A stretch of 64,000 bases of DNA from Shinisaurus crocodilurus (lineage: Eukaryota; Chordata; Lepidosauria; Squamata; Shinisauridae), in the NCBI GenBank assembly GCA_021292165.1, contig CM037888.1, forward strand, positions 31,515,091-31,579,090. The letters run 5' to 3'. The notes under the pieces are model-generated. The model made no database searches, was not told the origin of the DNA, and saw only the letters and a program-made list of their open reading frames with translations. Of the stretch, positions 32,778 to 52,900 are shown piece after piece. The first letter of the stretch is position 1, and each line of letters starts with the position of its first letter. A program made the translations under genes and the position numbers.

Positions 32778-33145
32778 CAGGGCTAACCTTGGGTGTCCCC
32801 CCCCCCATGTTGCTGGCCTACAGCTCCCAGCATACCCATGGCTAATGGCAAAGGATTCTGGGAGCTGTAGTCCAGCAACATGGGAGACCAGAGCGGGACC
32901 CAAGGTTGGAGCACCCTGGAAGGTGTCACAACTGTTGGTAAAGTCTTATCCAGAGACAGAGGAATTTGTTCATTAGATGTATCTTATAGGAGACTCTAGC
33001 CCAGGGGTGAGCAATGTGTAGGCCAAAACATCTGTGGAAGGGTCACAACTCCCCATCAGTCATAGCTAGCATAGCCAAAGGTGAGGGATGATGGAAGTTG
33101 TACGCCAAAACACTTGTGGGGGTCACATATTACCCACTCCTGCTC
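32778..33145. mobile_element. Palindromic MITE (32778-32918) and fold-back relic (33003-33145)
   Basis: The first has ends CAGGGCTAACCTTGGG / CCCAAGGTTGGAGCACCCTG and inner arms matching 16004-16140. The second carries GTAGGCCAAAACATCTGTGG and its diverged complement. No TSDs are evident. Confidence 0.6.
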
Positions 33146-33149
33146 TAAT

Positions 33150-34040
33150 CCATGAAAGCTTATATTAACTTGTTAGTCTGGAACTTCTAAGCATTCAGCC
33201 ATGTCAAGTTTTGCAATCACAAGAGCTCTTAAATTAACTAAAGATCCTGGAAGTGGTAGGAATCCAAATGTTTGGCTAGATCAGCCAGTAGGCCTGTTTT
33301 AAAAGCACTGTAAGGCACCTACATTCCTCCTTCATATTCACTCATCAGTATTATTTCAGTAGTGATGGACTTTTTGCATGTATGCATTTTTCTGAAAGGA
33401 CATATACTAACACATGCTCAGAGCAGCTTACAACAGGTTAAAAGTTACACAATCATCCACAAACTATTAAGTAAAACACAACTTAGGCTAAATTTAAACT
33501 ACAACCCTATCATTTCTATGCACATAAAGAAAAGCTATTGGCAGCAGCAGTGTGAAAAACGTTATTTGTAGATGTGCCTTTAGGTATTGCACTGCATTCC
33601 TTCTACTGTTTATTAAACCCTTTGGGGTAAAATTAACTATTTTACTCCCAGAACTCCTTCAAGTTCCCTGGATTATGCTACTTGATGGAAAGTTTTAAAG
33701 CGTTGGCATTCCCATAAAATCAGCTTTTTCCCTTCTGAACTTTTCATTTACATTTGCTTGAACTCCAAATTATCTTCCTTCATGAAGTTCGGTCTTCTCT
33801 GTCATGAGAACTCTCGACAAAAGTGATGCACAACTAAGTCATATTACTGTACTGCAGAACCTAACTTTGCAATTTATTGAGCACTGTAATAGCAGTAATC
33901 TGCAAACAGATTTTTTAAATGTTAAATCTTATAAAGACAAACCTAATCTGAATTCAAATATCAGTAATTCCATGGCAATGTATTCACTAACATCTAAATT
34001 TCCAACGAAGAGCATCAAATTAAGCGAAGACACCACTCTG
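33150..34040. other. Unique intergenic sequence upstream of the RPL4 3' end
   Basis: AT-rich; no gene, RNA or repeat recognised except a short family-C relic (TCCATGAAAGCTTATATTAA) near 33150. Confidence 0.5.
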
Positions 34041-34053
34041 GATAGATTTGTTT

Positions 34054-34059
34054 TTTATT
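34054..34059 (-). terminator. RPL4: RPL4 poly(A) signal
   Basis: AATAAA on the minus strand, 67 bases after the RPL4 stop, giving the short 3' UTR typical of ribosomal protein mRNAs. Confidence 0.75.
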
Positions 34060-34125
34060 AACTGTAATCCACAGTACAGCCCTTTTCAGCACTGAAGCAG
34101 ACAAAGTGCCAAATCTTGCCATAAT

Positions 34126-40742
<6,617 letters not shown>

Positions 40743-41578
40743 GATGGCGCCGCTCGTGACTAGCGGAGGAGACCCTCGCGCCGACTCCTCACTCCGCCTC
40801 GGCCCCGGCCGGAAAAGGAAGGACGCGTCGCGGCCGCCTCCTTTTTGCCGCTTACGCCTCTTCCCACTTCTAGCTCCGCCTGCTCACTCCGGTTTCAACT
40901 CTCGTCACCCGACAGCACCCTTGTCCCCCGTTCAGCGAAAATTGCCCCGTTCACTTTGCAAGGGAAACTGAGGAAACGCGTGCGGGTTTTGCCGCCTTCG
41001 CACTGAAGTCGCCTCGGAAAGCCCAGGGATTCTTCTTTCTTAGCGGGAAAGGGGAGCCTTCTCACTTTGGCGGAGGGATTCGGGGGCCGGGTCAGGATGA
41101 ATAATAAATTCTGGCGCGCGGTTCGGCGGAGGAAAGACGAGGAGTCGATCCTGTGAGCTGGGGAGGGAGGTCAGGTACGAGCGGGGAGGGCTGGATTATG
41201 TTCTCAATCAAGGCACTGACTGGTAAGGGGTGTCCCTTAGGAAAACAGGGCCCTGAGGCAGATGTGATTATGCTTTTTAGCTATATGCAGATTTTTGCAA
41301 TTTTTTTTGTCCTTGGTGCAGTACTGTTGAGACGTTTGCAACAGCACCCCCAGTACCTTAGCAGCTGCTCCTGTACAATATTCGTTTGAATAGGATGGAT
41401 CCGTCATAGAACTGGGGTGTGCCCTAGAGCGATGGAACTTTGGGAATGGGACTTTTTTGTCCTGGGCCGAGCCCAGTACCAGCACTGCCCTGATAGATAG
41501 ATGAGCTGTGAAGCGGGTGGTGGGCTTGGGAGTTCGGGAGGAAGGCAGCCTGTGTTACCATTTGCTGAGGGTTGCCTT

Positions 41579-42485
41579 ATTAGTCTATGGCAGCAGAGTC
41601 TCATGGTACACCTTAAAGACTAACATATTTATTCTGGCTTGAGCTTTTGTGGGCTATAGTCCCATTTCATCAGATGCATGGCGTATTATAGAGCTTTTCA
41701 GTCACGTACTCTCAGCCTGACCTACCTCACAGGGTTGTTGTGAGGATAAAATGGAGAGGAGGATTATGTAAGCCGCCTTGGGTTCCTTGCAGGAAAAAAG
41801 GCGGGATATAAATATGATAAATAAATAAATGGTGAGTATGAAGGAAATTCATTAGTTTATTTGTTAGATTTATATCCTGCCCTATCCTCCAAGGAGCCCA
41901 AGGTGATGTACATAATTCTCCTCCTCCTCTCCATTTTATCCTTACAACAACCCGGTGAGGTTGGTTAGGTTGAGAGTCAGTGACTGGCCCAAAGTCACCC
42001 AGGGCACAATCCCATGCAAGTTTAGACAGAAAAAAAGGCCTTCAACTCCCAGCATGCCCCAGCCAGCATGGCTAGGGGCATGCTGGGAGTTGAAGGCCTT
42101 TTTTTCTGTCTAAACTTGCATGGGATTGTGCCTCCAGTGAGCTTCGTGGCTGAGTGGGGATTTGAACTTGGGTCCTAGTCTAACAATTGCATTATTGTGC
42201 AATTATTATTGCAACAGCTGCACTGTGAATAGCCACTGTTAATAATGTGACTGTAACTGCCAGTACTTTCTGCATTTAATTTTCTTCTGACCTCACTGTT
42301 TACAATTCCCTCTGCCTCAAAAAAAACACCACCAAACGCCCCCAGATGTACTGTAGATAAACCTGAAACTCTCCATAATACTCCATGCATCCAATGAAAT
42401 GGGCTGTAGTCTATGACAGCTTATGCCAGAATAAATTTGTTGAGTCTTTAAGGTTCAATTAGACTGTTTGTTGCTAGTCTTGTTG
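41579..42485. mobile_element. Long-inverted-repeat element with nested SINEs and MITE
   Basis: Left arm (41579-41700) and right arm (42352-42485) are inverted copies: TTAAAGACTAACATATTTATTC faces the complement of a diverged version, and GGGCTATAGTCCCATTTCATC faces GATGAAATGG-like sequence. Inside are a plus-strand Sauria SINE end (41703-41830), a minus-strand Sauria SINE (41860-42180) and, within that, a fold-back MITE (42003-42134). Confidence 0.65.
42003..42134. mobile_element. Fold-back MITE inserted in a Sauria SINE
   Basis: Arms of about 60 bp are almost perfectly complementary (GGCACAATCCCATGCAAGTT at the left). It splits the SINE motif CACCCAG/TGAGC, leaving CAG (or CCAG) on both sides, which fixes the TSD at 3-4 bp. 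Confidence 0.8.
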
Positions 42486-42589
42486 TAGCTGCAGCTCTTT
42501 TAAAAGATGTGAAAGTGGGCAAGGTGAATTCAGTGGATTAAGAAGGCAGTAGTTGTATTGCCTTTGTCTTCCCGGGAAGTCAAGTGTTG

Positions 42590-43060
42590 GGTTAAGCAGG
42601 TGCATAAGAGGGGATGACAGAAACATTGGGAAATGGGTACCACCGGTAGGAAGGTTTGTTTCTTTTGCCCAAACTTGGGGGACTTCTAAATTTTTAGCCT
42701 GCAGGTACAGATGGGTCAAGTTGGTCTGTTTAGGGTTTTTACTGGGCACTATGCCCTTCGGAGTAATTTGTTTATCTTTGGGAGGACTGATTCTGACCTC
42801 TGTGAAGTATGTGAGGTGGAGGAGACAGCTGATCATGTTTTATAAGATTGTCTGAGGTACAGGCTGAGTGAGTTTTTATGGGTTATCAGAATCCATGTTT
42901 GCCTGTAGCTAAGATGTGGTATTGTGATTGCCAGTAAGTGATGGTAATACTGTCTTTTTCCTTTGAAGAAATTCATTTTCCTCTTGAGACTTTCTAACAA
43001 GAGGCTGCAGTTCATGGGGAGGGTCTGGCATGCACGTATTGCAACCACTTGCATGCCTTA
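42590..43060 (+). pseudogene. Degenerate non-LTR retrotransposon C-terminus
   Basis: In one frame around 42790-42880 it reads a Cys-x2-Cys-x7-His-x4-Cys zinc-knuckle pattern (CEVCEVEETADHVL, stop, DC), typical of the end of non-LTR reverse transcriptases. Stops interrupt it. The clade is not clear. Confidence 0.45.
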
Positions 43061-43961
43061 TGGTTTTTCATTAGTCTCTGGGCCTCCAAGGTCAGAGCTG
43101 AATGGCAGCCAACAATTAGGCTGACTGATTTCAGCTGGACAGAGAGGATCCCTCCTCCCCTCCTGAAAGCGGAGGAAGTTATCCAGTGGATAGGGATTGA
43201 CTATGGAGGCTCACCTCATGCTGGTCAAGGGCCTGGGTGTGTGTGTGTAAAGCAGGGGAGTTATAGCTGCTAGGGCAGGGGTTCTTCATCTGGCCTTCAT
43301 GTGGAAGGCGTCCTGATCTTCATTCGTGAGCCTGGAGTCTTGACTGAGCCTTGTCCCATCCGAAGAACCCTGGGAGTCACGTGTGGGAGAGACTAGATAG
43401 AGTTTATTGTTTTAGCCTGCAGCAGGGTTTCAAAGGATTTCTCCATTGTCTAATATGTGTTAGCCTGGGCCTAGGGTTTTGCTAAAGGTGGTGTTTCTGG
43501 TTTTCTACCTTGTTTTGCCTTTGCACACTGTTTTACCTTTTTGTCCCCCTTATTGTAAATAAAGTTCACCATTTCCAGTCTGGGTGTGTTCTGTTCTGGA
43601 TCTGGCCTCCGCATCTTCTGCTTTGGTTGGGCTACTGTTTAGGGTTTTAGGCTAGAGGGCTAGAAATAGGGTGACTAGGTGATCCCTTATTTCTGGGGGC
43701 CCAGGATATCCGGAAAGGTCCAAGTATCCCCTGGCTTGGACCGAGTAGATGAGAAGGGGTGGTGGCAGTCTACCGGGTGATTTGTTCACCCGCTGGCCAC
43801 TGGGTAGGGAGTTGAGAGTTTGGGGGCAACCCCCCCAACCCTCCTTCCCCTCTGTTCTTTCACATCCTTGTTTCGACATTAAACCCAAATAGGAGGAGTT
43901 GCTGTGTACGTGTGCCACTGGTCCAGAGGTGGCACCTGTCTGGGGTGCAGCCTACTCAGCC

Positions 43962-46900
43962 ATGTCTTCTTGGCCGCAGCAGCACGAGGCACTCCTTCGA
44001 TTCCATGGCTTTCTCCTGCAGTGAGTATTCCATTTCTCCTCCTACTTTTTTTTTAACCTTGCTTTTTTAAAGTAGCGTTCTTTCTCCAAGGATCTCAGAG
44101 CAGTATGTGGTCTCCCTACCTGCTTTATCCTCGCACAACAACCCTGCAAGGCTGGGCAATTAGTAGGGTTGCAGACTGAAGAATGCCAAAATATTTGAAC
44201 CCAGGTCTCTCTGTCGAAAATCCAACATTAGGGTAACTATATTATGCTGACTAATCCACTGGCCCCAAAAGGAGAAAGAACGGTATGGGTGGACAGTTGT
44301 CAGGTTACCACCACAGTATTTATTTTAAGTATTTACTTACTGCTTTTCAGGTGTACAGCCTTCCAAAGTAGTTTACAAAATTTGAAACAAGAGTCTCAAA
44401 GGTCTGTACAGTACTAAAATCCGCACACATCCTAAAAGGTCTGAGTGAATAAAAAAGACTTCAACTAATGCAGAAAAGATAATTAAAGGCAGCACCAGGT
44501 GATCTTCCTTGGGGAGTGAGTGCCAGAGGTCAGATGCCAGTACAAAAAGGCCCAGTCCCACGTCACTCCTGCCTTGCTTTTGGCAGTGCAGGGATCCTCT
44601 GACAAGTATTTAATACCTGGCTGGTCTGTGTGAGAAAATGCAGCCATGAGCTGTTTAGAGCTTTAATTTTTCTTTTCTTGCCAGAATACCTGTACTCAGT
44701 CCACTGATGTGTGTTAAATTTATAAAGCAAGAATGCAGACTTAGGATCTCTTTTAATTATTAAGGTGTGATGAAGGCTGGATCAATGCATGCACAATAGT
44801 GGGAAGGGTGTGTTATCTTTCATTTGCCTTCCGATTCCTCCCACCACTACAGCTTAATACCTTTTTGGTGCCACAGATACTGATGAAATTGCTCTAAGGC
44901 TGTCGGCTCACAGGGTATAAATATAAACAAATAAATGCAGTGATGTAATGAGGTGCTGGCATGGACTGCACCAGTTCACACAGCATTCATACCATGTTTG
45001 TATGCTCCCTATCGCATTAAAAAACAAACTAGCACAGGGGCTGAAGCAGGCATAAGAAACTTCTGGCCTGCAGAGGTTCCCTATCTGGCCCACAGAGCCT
45101 CCTTGGATTCCTCTGGGGGCCAGTGCTTGGCTCCAAGCCCTATCCTCTGGAAGAATCCCTGCTGTTATCTCCTACCTATGATTGGAGATAACTGGAGGGA
45201 ACTCGGCCGCTCCCCCCAGTGCCATCGGAGTCTCTTTCTCCGTGCTGAGAGAGTCACAGAGAAAGGCCAAATTGGGGGTGGATGATGAAGTCAGTGGGCA
45301 TGGCCACATCCACTGATATCATCTGGTCCGCAGAAGGCCCAGTGGGGGACAATTCACCTCACACATGTTCCCCATTCCTGGGCTAAAGTTTCTAGACCAC
45401 CCTCTTGCCTGCTGAGCTGGTTTTCTATTACAGCAGTGTTTAAAATGGCACCATCACCTACAGTCTGATGTGATACTCCATTCTCCCATTTCGTTCTCGA
45501 GCATGTGTAGGCCACTCCTAATCTGTGCTAAGTGACCTTGTTCAATCAGAACAGGGGCTGCCTAGTCCAGCGTACACTGCAAGAATCTCTATAACCTGCC
45601 TACCACTAATTAGCCTAGCTGCAGAACACAGGATGGGCTAGGCAGATGAAGGGGTGAAGCTGGGCTTGATTCTCAGTGTCTGGGGCCTGGTGGCCCGCAT
45701 CCAATGGTGTCCCCAAAGCTACCTCTTTATTTTCTCCCGTACAAGTGTATAGCTGCCATTCTGTCTTACGTTGCATTTGGGGGTGCTGTTTGCAGTGAGG
45801 ATAAAACATGTGCTTGTACCTAGCAAGAGAGTGGTCTAGGGTTGCCACTATTCTTTCCCCTGGTTCTTGCCCTTTTACTTTAATAAAAGCCTGACAGCCA
45901 GAAATTAAGTGGGTAAAACTTTTCCTACTATTTTGTCCTAGATTTCTTCATGTTCGATTGCTGTTAAAAGGACCACGGCTGAGGTGGTGTGGGTGGGTGT
46001 AATGACAACTCTATGCCAGATGGTATTTTTAGCAATGTTTATTTTCTGAAAGTTACCAGAAATGGTTGGGATTGGCCTTCAAATATTTTTATTTATATAT
46101 TTTATTGAAGCCTGTTCAGAAAATCATGCAGTAAATTATTTGTTATGTTTCAGACTATGCGAGGAAGGAAAGAATAACATCAATAAAGGACCGTGTTCCT
46201 TTGAGGTATGCATGTATAATTTCTTCCAAACAGCCAATCTATTTTACCAAAATAGTTGAAATCTTTGGGCTCCTGTCTCTGTAGTTGCTAAGCTGCTCAG
46301 TGTTATTTAGATATGGAGGTATATAAGGCAAAGAGGGTGGGGGAAGCATAGTCTTGTGCTGAATTTGTTTAGTGAGCATTAAAAATACAGCTTTTCTAAA
46401 TCTGGGAAATGTATCTACTTCATTAGGAATGACAAGTCAACTTGCACTAAAAGAACAGGAAATATAGAGCAAGTTTCATTCTGTGCCTTGAAAATATAGA
46501 TGGATTTTCCTCTTTTTCACTACTTCATAGTCAGTTACCGTATCTCAAGCTTTACATACAGCTTTGGGGTAACTTGCCTTGAAGCGATGATGCTTTGTTG
46601 GAAAACGATGATATAATTAAATATTGGAATTTGCTTTAAAGTTGATCAGCCTAATTGTTAATGTATGCTTATGTTGTGATTAAGGATCCTATGTAGTTTA
46701 GTGGAAGAGTATCTTCATTATATGACACTTTCCACTGTCAAAGGAGCCTGTGTTCTTTGTTCAAGATTTTTGAGTAACAGCTGGATTTTATATTTTCAAA
46801 ACTGGGGGGTTGTATGACCTGCTGGAGCCTAATCTGAATGTCTGCAGACCCTTCTTCCCCCATTCCATGTCAAGATTGTGATCATGCAGATACCATGGCC

Positions 46901-49900
46901 ACACAGCTTTTCCCCTCCCTTCCCCCACTCTCAACCTGCTTTTGGTGACTTACCGGTAATCAAGGTATTACACTAATATGGATTTTGGACTCTTTCATTC
47001 TATGTAGGAAGTTAAAGCTGCATCACCACTAAGGGGATCTGTGAGAGCAGAGCTACAGAAAAATTATGCTTGAGATTTTGGAAGGTACCTACCAGTCAGG
47101 GGAGATGGTATTCAGCAGAAGAGGCTCTTGGTTTCACTTGGTATAGGCTTGCTTGAAATCTAAATTAGTTAGATCATATAATCTTGTTCTCTACCTCAAA
47201 TATCATTTAAACGCTGTCAAAAGATTGCACTATGAAAACAAAGCTGTTTTCTTCTGCCAGACTGATGTGCAAGGTTATTTGATTGGTGAAGGATGTGCGA
47301 ATCCCTTGGAAAACTTCTGGGATAGAAGTGGTGTGATGTATGTTATAGAGAAAGTGGTAAGTTGGGTATCCTTAGTTCAAAATTCTGCACTTTTCTGGGA
47401 ATTGTTGTCCATCTAATACAGTTGCTTATTCTAATAGAGGCCATGTGAAGAAACCAACAAACTGGAAGAGCAAGAAATAGGTGACCCTTCTATTTCTGAG
47501 GCTTTCCCAAAAGAGAATTCTTCAGCACTTGCTTTACCCATTTCAAGAGCGAGGTGTGTTAAACCTAATTTTTATCTTGTTATTTTTTGTAAATGACCTG
47601 CCCATCCTAGCAGGTGAACTTGAAGCTCCTGGGTTGTTCTGACCTGGTAACTATAGCTTCAGATTGGACATAACAGGAAACTACAGATAATTGGATACTT
47701 CCTGAGTTATTGTAGTGTTCTGGGAAGGGGCAGGGTGAGGACAGAGCATGTGGGCAAAAGGCATGTGCATATCTCAGCTTATTAAGCCAAGATATGTTTG
47801 TCTAACTGGACCCTTAGATTCTGAGATGGAACATCCTATGTTACAATTCAGCACACAGTATCAGGGTATCCCAAATCAAGGAAAACTAATGACTGACAGG
47901 TAATTAAGAAAACACAGGTAACGATGAACTGAGCCCTCAACTGCTACCACCACCAGCCATTCCAGCAGGCTGAGAGGAGAAGAGAGGGAGCGCAGGGCCA
48001 TTCCACCAGCCCTGCCAGGAGTATTAATTAATATTCCCCCTTCTTCCCTCCCCATTCCTTTTTCCTTGTGTGTCGTGTCTTTTTAGATTGTAAGCCTGCG
48101 GGCAGGGACTGTCTTGTTAATTGGTGTAAAACGCCCAGAAAGCTTCGGCTATTGGGCGGTATAAAAACGAAATAAATAAATAAACTGAGCCAGTGTGGTA
48201 GAAAAGGATTTAATTAGCAGTCCCCTCGTATTGTCCTCTTGACAGTTATTTATCAGGTCTTATGTCTTTTTCTAGGCAACTGATTTCATTCTACACAATG
48301 TCTCAAAATCCAAACATGAACTTAAAAATAAGCCAGCCGGCACCGCTTCCTCCACTATGGGTGCGATGTGATTGCTCTGACCTGAAACAAATTATTTGGC
48401 TAGGAGCTGAGCCTCTCAGCACTGGAAGCAAGCTTACAGGAATCAATCTTTATACAGTTACCTGCAGTGGTAAGGTTTTCTCCTGATTAGCGCATGTCTC
48501 TGCACGCTCCTCATCAGATTTCAGTGATGGGAGGAAAAAATGGAAATACATTAATGTTTGTTTTTAAAACAACAGTCCTTCTTTAAAATGTGGGGTGTGC
48601 ACATCTGCTCCATAACCAAAGTCTGCTTAGAGAATTGTCTAGTTCCTGAGAAACTGAAGGTGTGTTTTAGTGATTTTTGGTGATATTGGTTAATGCAGCA
48701 TATAATACAGGAGACAACTATTTTAAACTCACATGGTAGTCCTTGGAAATTTAGCTATTAAAGGCACGATCCTGGCTTTGGGTTGGAGTGCTGTACTTCT
48801 GCCTGCAGGTTGGGAGGAGCAGTATTTGCCATTGTTCCTCAGTTTGTAGGGGTTTTTAACCATTTCCCTCCCTTTGCGAGCAATAGGAGGGAAATCATTT
48901 AGATTGGCTCCAGAACTCCTCTAAATGTCTCCCCATGTTTGGGGCACGGCTGGGAGGGTTTTGAATCCACAGCCTCTCCTGCTCTGCCTGCACCATGCCC
49001 CAATCTTCCCCCTCTTCTTCCTCCCCAACATCAGAGAAGTGAGATGTGCATCTTTCCATGGGGGCACGGAGAGGGGAAATCGACACATTATTCTATAAAT
49101 TCTTTGATAGTTAGAAAACCCCTGCTAAATTCAGGTTCTTTTTCCAGGTCCAGTGTCAAATAAAAATTATTCTGCAGACTTAGAAGAACTGAAGGAGAGT
49201 CACAGAATGAGACATCACTCTTCTGATGTAAGTTTCTCTTGTTTTTTATTCACACCTGTACAAACATTGCAACTTTTCTCATTTTAAAATGTGCAGGGCT
49301 GGAAAAATCTGAGGTTCGTCATTGCCTAGGCTTCTAAAAGATTGATATTGGTCCTGTGCAGGCCAGAGCCTAAAGATATCTGTGTCTGGCTCCCCAAAAT
49401 TGAAACTGAAAACATTCCATGACTTAATGCAGGGGTAGGCAACATGGTGCCTGTGGGCACCAATGTGACCACGTATCTTTTGTGGTGCCCACCAAGGTGC
49501 TGTGCCCCTCCCGCTTTAAAAAATAATAAATTAATACATTATCTTATTAGCAGCTGGTCTTGCTGTGAAATAGGTTCCTATTGGTGCTGAAAACTGTGGG
49601 TTCGAAGGAGTTGTTTAGTGTGCTGGGCTTTGCCTTTTACTCAGTCGTTTGGGCAGGTTATTTGTTCTTTGCCATGCCTCTCATGACAGCCATTTTGTGG
49701 CCGTGCCCAGGATAGTTCCTCAAATTTCCAGGTGTGCTCATGGCCCCCAAAAGTTGTCTACTCCTGACTTAATGTATGCACCAGGGGCCCCCAACCCTTT
49801 GGGCTGGTCAGCACACTTGGAATTTTGAAAGAGTGTCATGGGCTGTCACACAAAATGACTGCCATAGTGGGCATGGGCAGTCACAAATCACCCAGTTTCC

Positions 49901-52900
49901 CAGAGGGCAAAAGGAAAGTAACTTGCCTAAGAACCAAAATACAAGGTAGTGGTGAGGTCTGAGCTCAAACATAAAGCCACTCTTTTGAACCTAGAGTTTT
50001 CTACTCCCAACACCCATTTCATGGCCTAGAAACTGAGTACAAGGCAGAGATGGTGGTCTGAGCCCCAGATGCCAAATCATATATTTGCCCCCACAAAGTA
50101 CAACAAAATACCAATTTTATTGAGGGCAAACTGCTGATGCTCAGAGAAACAGGCCCACACAAAATCACCCACCCAGACAAACAAAGCAGCTAAGATACAC
50201 CACATCAAACAAAACAAAAAACAAGCAATGCACTTGTGCATGCGGGCACAGGCAAATCGCCCCCTTGCGCTTCCCTTACCACAATGTAGAATCTCCAGGA
50301 TCTACCCCAACACCCCCCCTGGGTGGCTGGGCACAATTCAAAAAGAAATGCCAGGCCATAGCTGACTGCCATTTTTGTTTTAAGTGGGCCCCAAAGGCAT
50401 TATTGGAAATAAAGATGGTGCTATAGGCCAGTGCATTACTTTGCAGCACACCGGGCTCCCAGATTAAAAACAGTTATCATTTTTTTAAAATCTTAAAAAT
50501 AAATTTAAAAATCAGGAGGATCAGGGAGCCTGGTGGGCACCAAGAAAAGTGTCTGTGAGCACCCCAGGCATACATTTACAGTGCAGTCCTATAGACGTTT
50601 ACTCAGAATTAAAGTATGTTTAGGACTGCAGCCTTAATGTGATTTTTGTGGTAACATTTTTAGTTGGGTTTTGATATCTTTTTCTGAACTATGACCCATT
50701 GTAATAGCAGGCTACAACTAAATTATGTTAATTCTAGTTGACAGTAAAGGGCTTTGCCCGTTATGGGTTCTTTGACACCACTTCATTGGACTCCCTCTCT
50801 CTGGAGGACACCCTCATTCCCTTGGAGAGAAATATATATGCTGACTTTGCTTGGAACACTGTAACAAAGATGCTGCAGACACCTTCCCTCAGTTCTGCTG
50901 CTACACTGGTAAGGAAAATGTCTGTGTTGCTATTGCTGAATAGTGAAGCTATGCTGCTCATTCAATGTCATTTAATTGTGAGTAGTGTAAAGTAGTGATA
51001 ATGATTTATTAGTCTTCATGTAACAATTTCCAGAGGGTAGCCATGTTAGTCTATTGCAGCAAAACAGGTGGCATCTTAAAGACTAACAAATTTATTATGG
51101 CGTAAGCTTTCATGGACTATAGCCTGGTTCACAGATGCATGGAGTGTTATAAAGAATTTCAGGTTTATGTACAGTTTAGGGTGGGTGGGGGGGACAATCT
51201 GCTATAGGACAGACTCAGAAAAGAAAATGGAATATCAATTATATATCGAACAGATGGAAAGCTTTTTAATCTCAGCAGGCTGAAAGCAAAAAGTAAGGTA
51301 ATTACAACCTCCGTTGTGGAACGTCAGTATGCTGATGATAATGTGGTCTCAGCACATTCAGAGGATGATCTCCAAACTATCCTAAATGCTTTTGCAGAAG
51401 CATACGAAAAACTTGGTCTCTCACTTAACATCAGAAAAACCAAAGTGCTTAATCAGCAAGTGCAAGCTAACCCTTTGGTGATGCCATCTATCCAGCTTGG
51501 CGGGACAATACTGGAAAATGTCGATCATTTTCTCTATCTTGGCAGCTATCTTTCTGTTACAGCTAACATCGACAGTGAAATCCAGCATCGTCTGAGCTCC
51601 GCAAGTGCCGCGTTTTCTCGAATGAAACATAGAGTGTTCAAGGATCAGGATATTTGTAAGAAGACCAAAACACTGGTTTATGAAGCCATTGTATTACCAA
51701 CTTTATTGTATGCCTGCGAAACATGGACTATCTATAAACGTCACCTCCAACTCCTTGAAAGATTTCATCAACGTTGCCTCCGGAAAATCCTGCGAATTAC
51801 TTGGGAAGATAGGCGAACAAATGTCAGTGTACTGGAAGAAGCAAAGACTACTAGCATTGAAAAAATGATCCTTCAACGCCAACTTCAGTGGACCGGTCAT
51901 GTTGTTCGAATGCCTGACTGCCGTCTCCCAAAGCAGTTACTTTATTCCCAACTCAAGGATGGAAAGCAGAATATCGGTGGTCAATATAAGAGGTTTAAAG
52001 ATGTCCTTAAGGCTAATCTAAAAAAATGCAATATAAACATCAAAAACTGGGAAGCTCTGGCCCATGAACGATCTAACTGGAGGTTGGCCTTTCACAAAGG
52101 TTCTATGGACTTTGAAGAAGCTCGAGTGCAAGGTGAAAGGGAGAAACGTGCTAAGCAAAAAGCACGTCAAATGAATCCTTTACAAGACCATCTTCCATCT
52201 GGTAACCTGTGTCCTCACACACACACACCATTCCTTTGCTGTTTGTCATTTTGTATTTTATTTTGTTCTTTTAACTATTTCTAATCCACCCAGAGAATGC
52301 TTGTTATTGGAAGATTAAAAATACAATATATAGGTAAGTATGTGGGCTATAGTCCATGAAAGCTAATGCCAGAATGAGTTTGTTAGTCTAAGGTGCTGCA
52401 AGACTCTTTATTACTAGTCTTCACAAGCTCTAACAAAGATCTGTTCCCCATCAGTAATCTTATTTTTGGAACTTTCAGAAGATTCAGATGGCATCTGGGA
52501 CCCCCTTGAGTTCTGTGTATGAGCTGAACAGGGAACTGCAGTTCCTCCTTGTAAGTATAGCTGTGACATTTCCAATGGAGAGAACTATTGGCCATACCGC
52601 GACAAGGGTGATTGTACGTTTTTATTTAACAGCACTCTTTGAAATTTAATCAAGCTACTATTGGTAGAAATGTTCCAAATAAAACAAACCCGAAGTCAGT
52701 TCATTATTTTAAAGCACACACGCAAGATCATGGTAGTTCCAACAGCACTTGTTTTTTGAGAAATGTAACTAATGATGCAATCCTAAGCACACATTCTAGG
52801 GAGTAAGGCCCCTGATACAGGCCTGTGGCTCACGCTGGCTCAGCTTGTCTGAGCGTGGAAAGCTAAGCAGGGTCATGCCTGGCTGTTACTTGGATGGGAG

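Larger units (their letters stand above)
41171..43961. other. Interval between the RPL4/ZWILCH promoter region and the ZWILCH start exon
   Basis: Either ZWILCH intron 1 or 5' intergenic DNA. Apart from the nested elements listed separately it contains an LTR-like stretch with AATAAA near 43558 and GT-rich sequence. No coding exon other than the alternative start exon is seen. Confidence 0.5.

Noticed and set aside
43270..43620. Possible LTR with AATAAA near 43558
   Set aside because: Same reason: no paired ends or duplication were identified.
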